Assembly: GCA_032433765.1 (NCBI GenBank)
Contig: JAVIAB010000160.1
Coordinates: 19,640,615 to 19,704,614, forward strand
Reading direction: 5' to 3'
DNA: 64,000 bases
DNA from: Megaustenia siamemsis
Lineage: Eukaryota; Mollusca; Gastropoda; Stylommatophora; Ariophantidae
Positions within the stretch are counted from its first letter, which is position 1. Each line of letters opens with the position of its first letter. Positions 44,771 to 58,432 of the stretch are shown piece by piece. Made by a program: the position numbers and the translations under genes. The notes beneath the pieces were generated by a model. It was not told the origin of the DNA. It ran no database searches and saw only the letters and a program-made list of their open reading frames with translations.

Positions 44771-45640
44771 GATAAAGTCAACGACCCACAGCTGAACAGC
44801 ACTTCATTTCAACTCCCAGTTGGGCTCAATGGTAGCAGCAATCTGTAGTGATGAAGATTGTTGTTACAGACGACCCACAGCTGAACAGCACTTCATTTCA
44901 ACTCCCATTTGGGCTCAATGGTAGCAGCAATCTGTAGTGATGAAGATTGTTGTTACAGACGACCCACAGGAACAGCACTTCACTTCAACTCAATGGTAGC
45001 AGCAATCTGTAGTGATGAAGATTGTTGTTACAGACGACACAGAACAGCACTTCTTCACTGGTCAACTACAGACGACCCACAGCTGAACAGCACTTCATTT
45101 CAACTCCCATTTGGGCTCAATGGTAGCAGCAATCTGTAGTGATGAAGATTGTTGTTACAGACGACCCACAGCTGAACAGCACTTCACTTCAACTCCTGCT
45201 CAGTGGTAGCAGCAATCTGTAGTGATGAAGATTGTTGTTACAGACGACCCACAGCACAGCACTTCACTTCAACTCCCAGTTGGGCTCAATGGTAGCAGCA
45301 ATCTGTAGTGATGAAGATTGTTGTTACAGACGACCCACAGCTGAACAGCACTTCACTTCAACTCCCAGTTGGGCTCAATGGTAGCAGCAATCTGTAGCAA
45401 TGAAGATTGTTGTTACAGACGACCCACAGCACTTCACTTCAACTCCCAGTTGGGCTCAATGGTAGCAGCAATCTGTAGCGATGAAGATTGTTGTTACAGA
45501 CGACCCACAGCTGAACAGCACTTCACTTCAACTCCCAATTGCTCAGTGGTAGCAGCAATCTGTAGCGATGAAGATTGTTGTTACAGACGACCCACAGCTG
45601 AAAATGATTTCACTTAAACTCCCTGTTGGGCTCCCTGGCA
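44771..45640. repeat. 89-bp minisatellite with internal deletions
   Basis: About ten units of 89 bp. Blocks in order are ACGACCCACAGCTGAACAGC, ACTTCACTTCAACTCCCAGT, TGGGCTCAATGGTAGCAGCA and ATCTGTAGTGATGAAGATTG. Several units lack 10-30 bp at different places. The last unit decays into 45672. Confidence 0.95.
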
Positions 45641-45654
45641 GCGGTAATCTACAG

Positions 45655-45845
45655 TGGTGAAAATTGTTGTTACAAGGTAATACCCTCGTACCCATTTCTG
45701 CCAGCGGCTGGGTCGATCGCTGAGGTATTTTTTTTCCAGCCACAAGTACAACTCACACTGCTCCCAGCGGTAATCGAACACTGGTTGTCTGAACGTCGGT
45801 AGCCCAGTTGGTTGGTTTTCCCAACTAGGCTACCGAGGCCCCCGA
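45655..45845 (-). repeat. tRNA-like SINE (family 4)
   Basis: The minus strand reads GGCCTCGGTAGCCTAGTTGG and later GTGTTCGATTACCGC, a plausible A/B box pair. The plus strand also forms a hairpin, GTAGCCCAGTTGG with CCAACTAGGCTAC. A single copy was seen. Confidence 0.5.
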
Positions 45846-46787
45846 TAATCTTAATGCCCACAGTTGGAGCTCTCATTGTCTGAGATGTCCGTATCCTTAC
45901 CATCCGTGCTGCTTTTGTCTGTGCTGAATTAACAAACTCTAGAAATTTTCTGGTTCTGAGTTCTGTTTTTGTTCTGAGTTCTGTTTTTGTTTATCAAGAA
46001 ACATAAAAACAGATCGAAGGATTTTCTAATAAAATGTATGATAAATCCTTACATAGATAAGATTGGTTAAGAAATCGAATGAAGTCAAGCCTTGCGCAAA
46101 CATAAGACAAGGCAACCATCAACCTCTGCTATAATCAAGTCGAAAAGATTGGCATATGTCGGTAACGTGATATGAAGAATTAATTAGAGACACAAAGTAA
46201 TCATTCAAATATGAAACAACGCAAAAAGAAAAAGAGACTGACCACGAGAAACATTGAACGGAACACTAATAAGACAAGCAAAAACAGTTAGCATTAACTT
46301 ATTTAATTCGGTTGAGAACCTCACCCAAATTATGGCGAGGCAGACATTGCGCTCAAAGTGACGTCTAAAGGTACTGGAAGGACATAAATCTAGTCTTGTG
46401 TACATAACACACTCAAGTGAGGTTCTAAGTGGCCTAATCGTAAGATTATACAAACTGTATAATCAGTGCAAGACGCCATTCAACGGAATCGATTAAAATA
46501 ATCAAAGATTGTAATGAGAGGAAGAAACGAACAAGTTAACAATGCATATACTTGACTAGACAGAATATTAACTTTATTTATGAAGAGTTCAAAATAGTCA
46601 TGAGACGCATTGAGACAAAGATACTGACAGTGCAATGTGTTAAAGAAGACATCAGTTCATATATGGCTGTTGCCGTTAGGATCAGTGAACATAAGCTGAT
46701 CAAGATCCTGCTTCACAACCTGTGGAAGACTAAAAGAAAAAAAAGAAAACTGTACAACCAACTTATCAACTTACACTTCTATATCTC

Positions 46788-47388
46788 TTAGCTTACTGTA
46801 TCAATGTATACTCCTATAGCACATAGCTTACTGTATCAATGTACACTCCTATAGCACATAGCTTACAGTATCAATCTACGCTCCTATATCACATTGCTTA
46901 CTGTATCAATCTACGCTCCTATATCATATAGCTTACTGTATCAATCTACGCTCCTATATCATATATCTTACTGTATCAATCTACGCTCCTATATCATAGA
47001 GCTTACTGTTTCAATCTACGCTCCTATATCATATAGCTTACTGTATCAATTTACGCTCCTATATCATATAGCTTACTGTATCAATCTACTCTCATATACT
47101 CAATAGCTTACTGTATCAATCTACGCTCCTATAGCACATAGCTTACTTTATCAATCTACGCTCCTATATCATATAGCTTACTGTATCAATCTACGCTCCT
47201 ATATCATATAGCTTACTGTATCAATCTACGCTCCTATATCATATAGCTTACTGTATCAATCTACGCTCCTATATCATATAGCTTACTGTATCAATCTACG
47301 CTCCTATACTCAATAGCTTACTGTATAATCCACACTCCTATACTCAATAGCTTACTGTATCAATCTACACTCCTATATCACATTGAGT
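46788..47388. repeat. 35-bp minisatellite, first segment (copy 2)
   Basis: Unit-for-unit match to 848-1448, including variant units. An array this unstable staying identical argues that the copies separated very recently. Confidence 0.95.
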
Positions 47389-47821
47389 TATTGAGTTATT
47401 TGCGGGTCATCATCATTGCACTCCGAACACGTCCATAGGTGCTCAGATCCCCTCCTCAGCGATTCCCTCAGTGTCCAGCGACTGACGTCTCCAGTTCTAT
47501 GTTGGTTGATAAGTCTTCTTACACGGCCACTAAGTTTCTCATTTCTGGCTGTGCCCATTTTAACTCCCATTTCCATCATCCGAAGAAGTGACGTGGATCT
47601 GTGTTTGTCGAAGTCCTGTGCTCTTCCCACATCTCGGAGGGCATTGATGATGTCCGGAGGGCATTGATGACCTGTCCGCTCTTTCATTTCCCCGTACTCC
47701 CGCATGTCCTGGGACATAGACAAAGGTGACCTTACGTATTTTGGATTTCTGCAACGACTCTACCCATTGCGTGCGTACAGAGCCAACCTCCACTTTTTTT
47801 CAATCATGCTCATCGAATCAC
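47389..47821 (-). pseudogene. LINE RNase H fragment, further broken (copy 2)
   Basis: Same as 1449-1913, but 47 bp are replaced by 15 bp at 47656-47670, which cuts the frame between GNERAD and the following ADIINALRDVG block. The frames are now 47560-47793 and 47388-47723. Confidence 0.78.
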
Positions 47822-48992
47822 TCAGTATACATTACTTATATCACATTACTCATATCACACAACTTACTGTATCAATCTACGCTCCTGTATTCTATAACTT
47901 ACTATATCAATCTATACTCCTATATCACATAACTTACTGTATCAATCTACGCTCCTGTATCCTATAACTTACTATATCAATCAACACTCCTATATCACAT
48001 AACTTACTGTATCAATCTACACTCCTATATCACATAACTTACTGTATCAATCTACATTCCTATAACACATAACTTACTGTATCAATCTACACTCATATAA
48101 CACATAACTTACTGTATCAATCTAAACTCCTATAATCCCATAACTTACTGTATCAATCTACACTCCTATATCCCATAACTTACTGTATCAATCTAAACTC
48201 CTATATCACATAACTTACTGTATCAATCTACGCTCATGTATCCTATAACTTACTGTCTCAATCTACACTCCTATATCACATGACTTACTGTATCAATCTA
48301 CACTCCTATATCCCATAACGTACTGTATCAATCTACACTCCAATATCCCATAACTTACTGTATCAATCTACGCTCCTATATCCCATAACTTACTGTATCA
48401 ATCTACACTCCTATATCCCATAACTTACTGTATCAATCTACACTCCTATATCCCATAACTTACTGTATCAATCTACACTCCTATATCCCATAACTTACTG
48501 CATCAATCTATACACTCCTATATCCCATAACTTACTGTATCAATCTTCACTCCTATATCCCATAACTTACTGTATCAATCTACGCTCCTATATCCCATAA
48601 CTTACTGTATCTATCTACGCTCCTATATCCCATAACTTACTGTATCAATCTACGCTCCTATATCCCATAACTTACTGTATCAATCTACACTCCTATATCC
48701 CATAACTTACTGTATCAATCTACGCTCCTATATCACATAACTTACTGTATCAATCTACACTCCTATACTCAATAGCTTACTGTATCAATCTACACTCCTA
48801 TATCCCATAACTTACTGTATCAATCTACGCTCCTATATCACATAACTTACTGTATCAATCTACACTCCTATATCCCATAACTTACTGTATCAATGTACAC
48901 TCCTATATCCCATAACTTACTGTATCAATCTACACTCCTATATCACATATCTTACTGTATCAACCTACGCTCCTATATCCCATAGTTTACTG
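47822..48992. repeat. 35-bp minisatellite, second segment (copy 2)
   Basis: Matches 1914-3084 unit for unit. Confidence 0.95.
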
Positions 48993-49039
48993 TGGCAACA
49001 TAAATGCATGTTAGTCTGTCTGTTGCATCATAAACTAAC

Positions 49040-49228
49040 CTGTCTCTGTAAACTGGTATCCTGAACGCACAGACGACAACCCATCAGAGAATACAGGACA
49101 ACAATCGCTGTCCCAGGCACCCAGTAAATGCACACAAGAAACGCTACGTCATAGACCTGGCGCAGTGTGTGGCTTGGCCAGACTTCTGTACAGTGCACGT
49201 TGTTAATGCCAAACTCTTGGGTCACTAC
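49040..49228 (-). CDS. GPCR exon: ECL2 and TM5 (copy 2)
   Basis: Identical in coding sequence to 3132-3320: 63 codons, phase 0/0, with HCTEVWPS and the TM5 Pro (YWVPGTAIVVL). Splices to 41699-41902 so that SLQRQ is followed by YSLQSKDE in the third intracellular loop. Confidence 0.93.
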
Positions 49229-49423
49229 CTGTAAAAGAATCCAATATACGTCATCTTACAAACAGCCACCTGTACATCAGACTCCATTTAGCAGGAGAAA
49301 GTGAATCCCTTATAAAAATTTACTGTTTGATAAAGTTTTTGAAAGTAAAAATGCTGGATAAGTCCGTCATACATAGATATATGTAGGGAATCATAGAAGG
49401 TATGTAGGGAATCATAGAAGGAA

Positions 49424-49668
49424 GAGGTATGTACTACAGCACTCAGAAAAAATGACAAATAAACAACAACAGAAAAAAACAAAGAACAATATATGGTCCG
49501 AAGCAGGATCGAACCCGTACTCCATGGCACTGCGCCTTGCCACGAGAAGCCGAATGCTTAGGAACACTGCCAACCAGCTTCTGAGTGCTGTAGTACATAC
49601 CTCTTTTCATACTATGATTCCCTGAATTATCGCCTCGGAAGTTTCCCTCTATAATAATAGTAATTTAT
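49424..49668 (-). repeat. SINE family 2 hairpin (copy 2)
   Basis: Duplicate of 3516-3760, with the same 25-bp inverted arms. Confidence 0.7.
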
Positions 49669-49857
49669 TATTATTTGTCTCCCATAGATGTATGTACTTT
49701 TGTGATCATACATGCAAATATTATCACAGAAGTCTGTTCTCATCCCAAAGTGGCAATTTCTTTCTAGTCTTGGAAATTGCGCAGAGTTTTAATGTGTACA
49801 TGTCTGGAGTCTAGTACTTTCCACTTATTCTTAAAATGGATATTTTTGTAGAAGTGG

Positions 49858-50339
49858 TTTCAATTTGTAACACTGTAGATAAAACGTTCGACTCAGTCGA
49901 CAACGGTCTTGAAGGCAGGAAATGGAACGGCCCGGTATTGGGTTCAGTGTATAACAGGGACCGAAGGTATTAGGTGGCCAGAGCCAATCAGAAAGCAACG
50001 GCAAACTACTGACTGGGGATATGACAGCCAAAAAGGAAAAAAAAAATATATATATATATAAAAAATGCTGCAGAAAAATCCTTAAAGTACCTTGGGTAAT
50101 GAAAAAGGGCAATGAAGACGTACTAAAGGATTTAAACATTAAAAAGAACTGGCTTATAAACACCATTCTACAGAGGAAATTACAATACTATTGCCATATA
50201 AAAAAAAAACACACACAGCGAGCCGGAAAGAACAATAAATTGGTATGGTTCCTGGGCGACGCTTCAGGGGCAGACCAAGAAGAGGGTGGATTCAAGACAT
50301 CGAAGAGACCTTGAACATGACAACAGACGAAGTGGGAGA
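49858..50339 (+). pseudogene. LINE family F 3' fragment (copy 2)
   Basis: Duplicate of 3950-4430. One extra A at 50034-50046 shifts the frame upstream of KKCCRKILKVPW. Confidence 0.7.
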
Positions 50340-51254
50340 TCTGGCTTGAGTCAGACGGGCATTAACACGGGCTGTGGTGAATGCAACCTTCAGTGGGAGA
50401 TCTGGCTTGAGTCAGACGGGCATTCTTTTAGGAGGGCTCTGATGAATGTAACATTCGGTGGGAGATCTGGCTAGAGACAGAGATTCTTTCAGGAGGGCTC
50501 TGATGAATGTAACATTCTGTGGGAGATCTGGCTAGAGACAGGGATTCTTTCTGACAGACTGTGGTGAATGTAACATTATGTGGGAGATCTGGCTAGAGAC
50601 AGGGATTCTTTCTGACAGACTGTGGTGAATGTAACATTATGTGGGAGATCTGGCTAGAGACAGAGATTCTTTCTGACAGACTGTGGTGAATGTAACATTA
50701 TGTGGGAGATCTGGCTAGAGACAGGGATTCTTTCTGACAGACTGTGGTGAATGTAACATTATGTGGGAGATCTGGCTAGAGACAGGGATTCTTTCTGACA
50801 GACTGTGGTGAATGAAACGTTCTGTGGGAGATCTGGCTAGAGACAGGGATTCTTTCTGACAGACTGTGGTGAATGAAACGTTCTGTGGGAGATCTGGCTA
50901 AAGACAGGGATTCTTTCTGACAGACTGTGGTGAATGAAACGTTCTGTGGGAGATCTGGCTAGAGACAGGGATTCTTTTTGACAGACTGTGGTGAATGAAA
51001 AGTTCTGTGGGAGATCTGGCTAGAGACAGGGATTCTTTCTGACAGACTGTGGTGAATGAAACGTTCTGTGGGAGATCTGGTTAGAGACAGGGATTCTTTC
51101 TGACAGACTGTGGTGAATGTAACATTCTGTGGGAGATCTGGCTAGAGACAGGGATTTTTTCTGACAGACTGTGGTGAATGAAACGTTCTGTGGGAGATCT
51201 GGCTAGAGACAGGGATTCTTTCTGACAGGCTGTGGTGAATGAAACGTTCTGTAA
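50331..51254. repeat. 61-bp LINE-derived tandem array (copy 2)
   Basis: Duplicate of 4422-5345 with the same number and order of variant units. Confidence 0.95.
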
Positions 51255-51570
51255 AGAATAAGCGTGACATAAAACGTACAATTTCTAGCTAAAGTAAATA
51301 CTTATGTATTGATAATATAGTATAGTAATGCTCGTAATGAAAAGAATAAAGTTTGGCAAAAGTAAAAGTTTCCAGTCTGTAATATTCAATTTTTAATCAC
51401 ACACGTTTTAAATTATAAGACAGACCTTCCCCTAATTAACTTGAATGCATAATAGAAGAAGCGTGTGTGTTTTATCTTCATGGAAAGACGTATATATAAA
51501 CTAAAGCATCAGTGACAAACTCCGTGCAATATAATCACAATTAGAATTAATTAAACAGCCAAATGTTGGG

Positions 51571-51785
51571 TTAGTGTCCCTCGGAATAAGGGTTGGGGTT
51601 AGTGTCCCTCGGAATAAGAGTTAGTGTCCCTCGGAATAAGGGTTAGGGTTAGTGTCTTTCGGAATAAGAGTTAGGGTTAGTGTCCCTCAGAATAAGAGTT
51701 ATGGTTAGTGTCCCTCGGAATAAGGGTTAGGGTTAATGTCCCTCATCATAAGGGTTACGGTTAGTGTTCGTCCCTCGGATAAACC
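51571..51785. repeat. TTAGGG-containing minisatellite (copy 2)
   Basis: Duplicate of 5662-5876. Confidence 0.85.
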
Positions 51786-52436
51786 TATATTATAGTCAAA
51801 ATATACATTTATATAACCAATAAAAACAGCGTTAGAGTGTTCACAAAGACATGAAACATGTGTAACACAATAGGTGAATTAGAGCATGGGTCAGGTTACT
51901 CAGCCGGTATCCATTCCTTAACATACTATAATAATGGCATAGAATAGCAGTCGCCAGTAGTTAGTGACAGTACGTAAGCAATGGAAAGTTCATAGCGGGT
52001 AGTGGACAAAGGCGAGGAGGAAGGGGGTGACCAAGGTGGGTGCAAAATGGTAGTTGGACATAAGTTTCGGGAGAATGAAAATTTTATAGTTGTTGAAAAG
52101 GTGTGGATAAACATATGGCTTGACCGGTCAGGTAAAAAGATTGACAAACAAGGTCTAAGTGATGAACTAAACATCATTATTGTGAAACTCAGGAGAGGTC
52201 AAGCTGACCAATGGTTACTTTGAAGTCACTCATAGCCTGTTTTAACCATTCTGAGACATAGGTCAACTATAGTTCAGGATTGCGAACCGATTGGCCGGAG
52301 GGTGTTGTAGGTTGTCATCTTGAGACAATTTCGCGACAAACGATTGGATGCAAGTATTTCACGCGCATAAATTATGTAAATTAGATTTCAGTATTTAGCC
52401 TTCTTCACAAAAAGTTTTCAGTTTGTTAGGCACAAG

Positions 52437-52716
52437 AGTCAGAAGAGTTGGTAAGTCAGACAAGAGTCAGAAGAGTTGGTAAGTCAGACATGAGTCAGAA
52501 GAGTTGGTAAGTCAGGCATGAGTCAGAAGAGTTGGTAAGTCAGACAAGAGTCAGAAGAGTTGGTAAGTCAGACATGAGTCAGAAGAGTTGGTAAGTCAGG
52601 CATGAGTCAGAAGAGTTGGTAAGTCAGACATGAGTCAGAAGAGTTGGTAAGTCAGACATGAGTCAGAAGAGTTGGTAAGTCAGACATGAGTCAGAAGAGA
52701 TGGTAAGTCAGACAGA
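52437..52716. repeat. 28-bp minisatellite (copy 2)
   Basis: Duplicate of 6527-6806, ten units in the same variant order. Confidence 0.95.
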
Positions 52717-53300
52717 AGTAAGAAGTAGTAAACCGAGTTAGTCAAGAATCATAAATGTAGACTAGTCAAGCTTAGAGTAGAGAACATAGGAAAGGATAGC
52801 AGTGACTTGCGAACTTGGTAGTTGAGCATTAGATGCTACTAATAGATAAAACCAGAATAAGTGAATTAGAAATCTACAGAATATAGATAAGTGAGGGACA
52901 GAGATGATTTGATTGTGAAAGTGTCTTTAAGTGTATTTCAAAGTTGTGCTTCAGAGAGCAAGTCGTAAATAAGTTGCGTGAGAGATTGATTTTACATGTC
53001 ACAGACATGTCACTGTTTAAATAGTTGATAGAAGTACTTTCCTGAGTTGGTTAAACATACCTCTTCCACTGAAATGAATAGCTGGTCTAAAGCATTGGAA
53101 ACTGTTATTTTTCATGAATCGTCATATTTACTGTTTGTCTGCAACGCAAGTATTCAGTCCTATCCTATCCGGGAGATACTTGTCTTAATAGGAGAATACA
53201 GATACACAATTTATTCCCGAGTTGTGATCGTAAACCTATACTATAGTCATGAGTACACCTACGTGCAAGACATAGCCAATAATAGCAACTTTTTTATGTA

Positions 53301-53510
53301 GCTTAGTTGGTCGTGTGCTCTAGCGTTTGGTTCTCGTCGCAAGGCGCTGTGCCGAGGAGTACGGGTTCGATCCTATTTCGGGCTGTCTGTTGTTCTTTTT
53401 ATTTATATCAGTTGTTCATTATTTGTGATTTGTTTTCTGAGTGTTGTTAACATACCTCTTCCCCTGAAATGATTCCCTGATCCATCGCCTCGGAAGTTTC
53501 TCTCCAATAT
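53301..53510 (+). repeat. SINE family 2 copy (copy 2)
   Basis: Duplicate of 7391-7600, with A box TAGCTTAGTTGGTCGTGTGC and B box GGGTTCGATCC. Confidence 0.75.
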
Positions 53511-53658
53511 CATATTTATTTATTATTGGCTGTCTTCAGTCAAAACCCCTGGAAACTACTGTTCGTAAACATACCCCTTCCCTAGAAATGATTCCCTGTC
53601 ATGTTATCATCAGTAACCGAATAAGTTATTTCATTGTTTTTCGCTGACGCTGGTTTAC

Positions 53659-53837
53659 CTGATTAACAAGAGCAATAGGCAAGACCATAACGGCAGCTGA
53701 TAACCAGGCCATTAGGATAAGTTTCCTGACTCTGCAGACTGTGAAAACCTGCCGGTGTCTCATGGGATACCTGATAGCACAGAATCTGTCTGCGCTCATC
53801 AAGACAATGGTGACAACGTTGGCGACTATGCAGATAC
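53659..53837 (-). CDS. GPCR exon: TM3, ICL2 and TM4 (copy 2)
   Basis: Same 179-bp exon as 7748-7926: phase 1 in, phase 0 out, ADRFCAIRYP at the end of TM3 and the TM4 Trp in LMAWLSAAVM. It joins to 62999-63094 upstream and 49040-49228 downstream (PIALVNQ then VVTQEFG). Confidence 0.94.
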
Positions 53838-53984
53838 CTGTAGAAAAATATATGCGCACATCCATCAAACAAAATTGATTCAGATCAATAAATACTTTTT
53901 TAAAAATAGAATAAACGCGATTATCTTTCCATGTACAATTTGGCTTGATTTTAGTCTATAATAGAAAACTCTTAATACAAAGAT

Positions 53985-54269
53985 GGTTAATATATAACAG
54001 ATGTGAGATTGTAAATGTATAACAGATGTGAGATGGTAAATGTATAACAGATGTAAGATGGTAGATCTATAACAGATGTCAGGTGGTAGATATATAACAG
54101 ATGTGAGATGATACATCTATAACAGATGTGAGATGGTAAATGTATAACAGATGTGAGATCCGTAGATGTATAACAGATGTGAGGTGGCAGATGTGTAACA
54201 TATCTGATATGGTAGATATATAACAGATGTGAGATGGTAAATGTATAACAGTTGTGAAATGGTAGATTT
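53985..54269. repeat. 25-bp minisatellite (copy 2)
   Basis: Duplicate of 8074-8358. Confidence 0.9.
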
Positions 54270-54711
54270 CATCAGATAATGATGACGGTGATGATGATGA
54301 CGGTGATGATATATTTGAAAATTGAGAAGCTACCGATCATGTGAAGCAGTCTCTTCATCATTGATGACCCCCCCGGTTTCGGTCCCTTTTCTCCATCACA
54401 AAAATGGAAGGAGGTGACAGGTTCACACGAGTTATGCTCCTTGCTGCATTCTGTTCCTGAAAGCTGGCGAAAAGTTCTGATTGAATCTAACACCAGAATA
54501 TACTACCAGCCTTCACTGATTGAACCATTGGTCTATATTTACCTTCACAAAACTTCATTTTCGAATCTACCACCCACATTTAACCGCAGCTACCTACATT
54601 CTAAATGCTTAGTTTTGGACAACATAAGTACTGAGTATAAACAATCTTTATGGATCAGAAAAAAGTAGTGTCCAAGATTGATCAGCGTGCACAGCGAACT
54701 AAAGTTACAAG

Positions 54712-55047
54712 TTATCTCTCTGTATAACAAATAATTTCCCTGTTATAAAAGTTACCTCCTGTTAATAAAAGTTATCTCCCCGCAATGAAAATTGTCTCTC
54801 GGTAATAAAAGTTATCTCTAGGTTATCTCCCTGTAGTAAAAGCTATCTCCACCGTAAAAAAAGTTATCTCCCCGTAATAAAGTTATCTCCCCGTAATACA
54901 AAACTATCTCCCCGTAATAGAAGTTATCTCCCAGTAGTAAAAGCTATCTCCACCGTAAAAAAAAGTTATCTCCCCGTAATAGAAGTTATTTCCCCGTAAT
55001 AAAGTTATCTCACCGTATAAAAGTTATCTCATCGTAATAAAAGTTAC
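54712..55047. repeat. 20-bp degenerate minisatellite (copy 2)
   Basis: Duplicate of 8800-9135. Confidence 0.85.
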
Positions 55048-55071
55048 AATAAACAACATACAGATTTCCTT

Positions 55072-55728
55072 AAAGATATACATCTAGACATACATCAAGA
55101 CATTTATAGTGAGAGCAAACAGTAATAATAAAATATAACAAAGAGAACTCTATACCTATTGATATACAAAGAGACGTAGGACATGGGGACGCATCCTAAT
55201 AACGAATAATTTCAGAGGAAGAGGTATGTGTACAGCACTCGGAAAAAAGTCACAAGCAATCAATAACAGAAAAAAAACACCAATAGGCTCCGGACCATCT
55301 ATTGTTCTTTGTTTTCTTTTTATTTCAAACATGAACATTAGACAAGAAAACAGAACAGAAAATTGAAACCTTTGAAATGTAGATTTATAGAAGGTAGGTA
55401 TAATAGATATAATGGGAATGAAAGAAAAAAAAAACAAACGATGAAGTCTTAAAACAACTAAAAGTGAAAAATTAACTACTAAACACAATTCAAACAAGAC
55501 AAATTAGATTTTTTGGGGCATGTTAAAATACATACCAGCCTACTAAAAGTAATCTTTAAAGGGAAAATACAAGGTAAAAGAGGCCAGAGGCAAACCAACA
55601 GTAACATAGACGAGTAATATCAAAAGATGGACAAATCATCCCATAAAAATTTGAACAATCAAAGAAAGAGGCAGCGGAATGACGCTCCATGGAAGCCAAC
55701 CTTCGATGCGGAGACGGCACTGAATGAT
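55072..55728 (+). pseudogene. LINE family C fragment with SINE-2 piece (copy 2)
   Basis: Duplicate of 9160-9815; an extra G at 55185-55188 is the only change noticed. Confidence 0.7.
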
Positions 55729-55742
55729 GATGAATAATCGTT

Positions 55743-58052
55743 ATGTCCATGCAATAACACCTGGTACAAATGGAATGACAAAACATGCAGAAGCCAGATA
55801 GATTTTATACTAACAAGACAACAGAACAAGAAAAGAGTAACCGACAGTAGAGCAATCCCTAATAACACATATGACACGGGCTACAAGATGGTTATGATCA
55901 CACTAAGACACCTAAAAAAAAGGAGAATATACGAAAACAAACAAAAGAAGCTGAAAGAATAGACAGCAAAAATAAAACAATTAAACGATTAAAAATCAAG
56001 GAAAACCCAAAAAGAAAAACTAACAGAGAAATTCAAGAAACTCCCTAACGAAGTTTTCACAGCATAAAAAGAGTGGAAACAATTAAAGGAAACAGTAACC
56101 AACATCTCTAAAACAGTTTGTGGAACGAAGCTAAGGACAAAAGAAGGGGAAAAGAGCATCCCGTGGTGGAACGAAACAATCAGAGAAGCAATTAAAGAAA
56201 AGAAGAAACTGTTTACAAATTGGAGGGAGAATAAGAATCCAAAAATATATGAAAAATATGCCGTAGTTCGAAAAAGAGTTAAAATTTTGATCAAAGAAGC
56301 TAAACAAAAGAATTGGACAGAATTCGGACAAAACATGAGCAGGGACTACAAGACAGCCACAAGAGATTTCTACAAAGCAGTAAATGCCACAAGAGCGAGA
56401 AAAGAAAACCATGATACTACTGAGCTCATAAATGACAAATACGGACAACCAATTAAAAAAAAAACAAAAAAAACTTATGTAACAGAGATCGAAAGAATAT
56501 TTTGAAAACCTGTTAAACATGATAACAACTAACCAGTAAGACAACAAAAACCATGCAGAACGCACAAACACTGAACCCAATATCATGAAACAGGAAATCG
56601 AAGAAGTAATCAAATATGCATCAAGAAATAAAGCACCGGGGATAGATAACATACCAATAGAAATAACAGCAGCAGCAGGAGAAACAGAAGTGACATGGCT
56701 ACGCAGAATATTTGATGCAGCATGGCACCAACAAAAAGCCACAGAAGACTGGCAACATGCAATCATCGTACCAATATGGAAAAAGAAAGGTAGCAAAAGT
56801 GTCTGCAATCAATATAGAGGTATATCTCTTCTCAGCCACGTAGGAAAGCTTTACGCCAAAATCGTGGAAAAAAGGCTGAGACCAATAATAGAGCTACAGT
56901 TAAGCGATTCTCAAATGGGGTTCGGAAAAAAAGAGGATGTACTGACGCACTATTCACATTAAAACAGCTTGCAGAAAAAACGACAGAGCGTAATCAAAAT
57001 GTATACATACGAGTAGATTTAATTGACCAGGAAAAAGCATTCGACAGAGGACAACTGTGGGAGATACTAACAACATGCGGAGTAAGGCAACATCTAACCA
57101 ACATAATTAAAAGTCTCTACAGCAACAACAGCTGCAGGGTCGGAACAGCAGCAGGCTACACAGAACACTACGAAGTTAGATCATGTGTAAGACAGGGGTG
57201 CGTACTATCTCCCTACTGTTTATTACATAAATGTACTATATATGCAACTTAGCCAACCCATCAGAGACAGAGGAGATCAACGAGCTTTTATTTGCAAACG
57301 ACCAGGCACTAAAACATGAAACAATAGAAGACCTACAAGAATACTTAAACAAACTCAACAGCATAGGCAACATGAAAATCAACACCAACAAAACAGAAGT
57401 CATGAATGTCGCCAAAAATAAACAAAACATCAACTTAATTATAGAAGGCAGGCAACTAAAACAAGTAGAGGAATTCAAATACCTAGGAAGTCTAATGACA
57501 AACGATAATTCACAAACAGCAAAGATAGACTGAAGATGTAACAAAGCCTGTCAAATCATTTGATAGTTTTCACCACTATTGTCCAACAAGGAAATAACTC
57601 TAGAGGCAAAACGAGCACTATACAATCTTCATCCCAAGGTTGTGCTACCAATGCCAGATCTGTACTCTAGATGCAAAATCAATAAGAAAAATAATCTCTA
57701 CTAAGATGAAATGTGTCAGACGATTGACAGGAAACAGTCTGTAAGATAAGATCAGAAATGAAGAACTGAGAAAAAAGCTAGGAATAGACCCCACCATAGA
57801 ATATATAAAGAAACAACAGATACAATGGTTTGGCCACGTAATAAGGTAGAAAGATCAAATCACAACACAACGATCCTTCAACAGACGTTGTGAGAATACC
57901 AGACCCAAGGGTCAATCACAAAAAAGATGGATGGATGGAATATTAGAAGCACTAGGAAACAGCAGCAGAGGCGAACAAAAGAGCAAAAGACCACAAATTA
58001 TATCTCTCCTCGACGCTGAATGGCAAATTAGAAAGGAAAGAAGATGACGAGG
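55743..58052 (+). pseudogene. LINE family A degenerate EN-RT element (copy 2)
   Basis: Duplicate of 9830-12135. Extra single bases at about 55915, 56247, 57419 and 57592 restore longer frames here. For example the frame 57231-57533 runs through FANDQALKHE to QVEEFKYLGSLMTND without the break seen at 11507, so copy 2 is the more reliable reading. Confidence 0.85.
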
Positions 58053-58056
58053 AAGA

Positions 58057-58432
58057 ATAATTACCTTCCCGTATTAATGAGAAATTTGAAAGTTCCCTGG
58101 ACTGCTAGAACAATTAATGAGGCCAATCTCAACGAGACCAACACAAAAAGTGAGCTCCCTAAAAAACATCAGAAAGAAACAATCAACATTTGTTAGGCAC
58201 ATCATGAGAAGAGGAAACTTGGAATACCTGGTTACAACTGGCAAAATACAGGTGAAAAAGAGAACGCAGACGACAAAGAGAGAAGGTACTACGAGTAGAT
58301 AGCTTCGTGTTGGAAGACAGTCATGGAAAACAGTCATCAAAATAATTGATCTGCTGCACTGTTGATAGAAAATTGTGTTAGGACATGACTGCCTACGCCA
58401 ATTTGTACGGAACACAATGATGATGATTAAGT
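58057..58432 (+). pseudogene. LINE 3' fragment, HIMRRGNLEYL type (copy 2)
   Basis: Duplicate of 12140-12515, ending in ATGATGATGAT. Confidence 0.7.
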
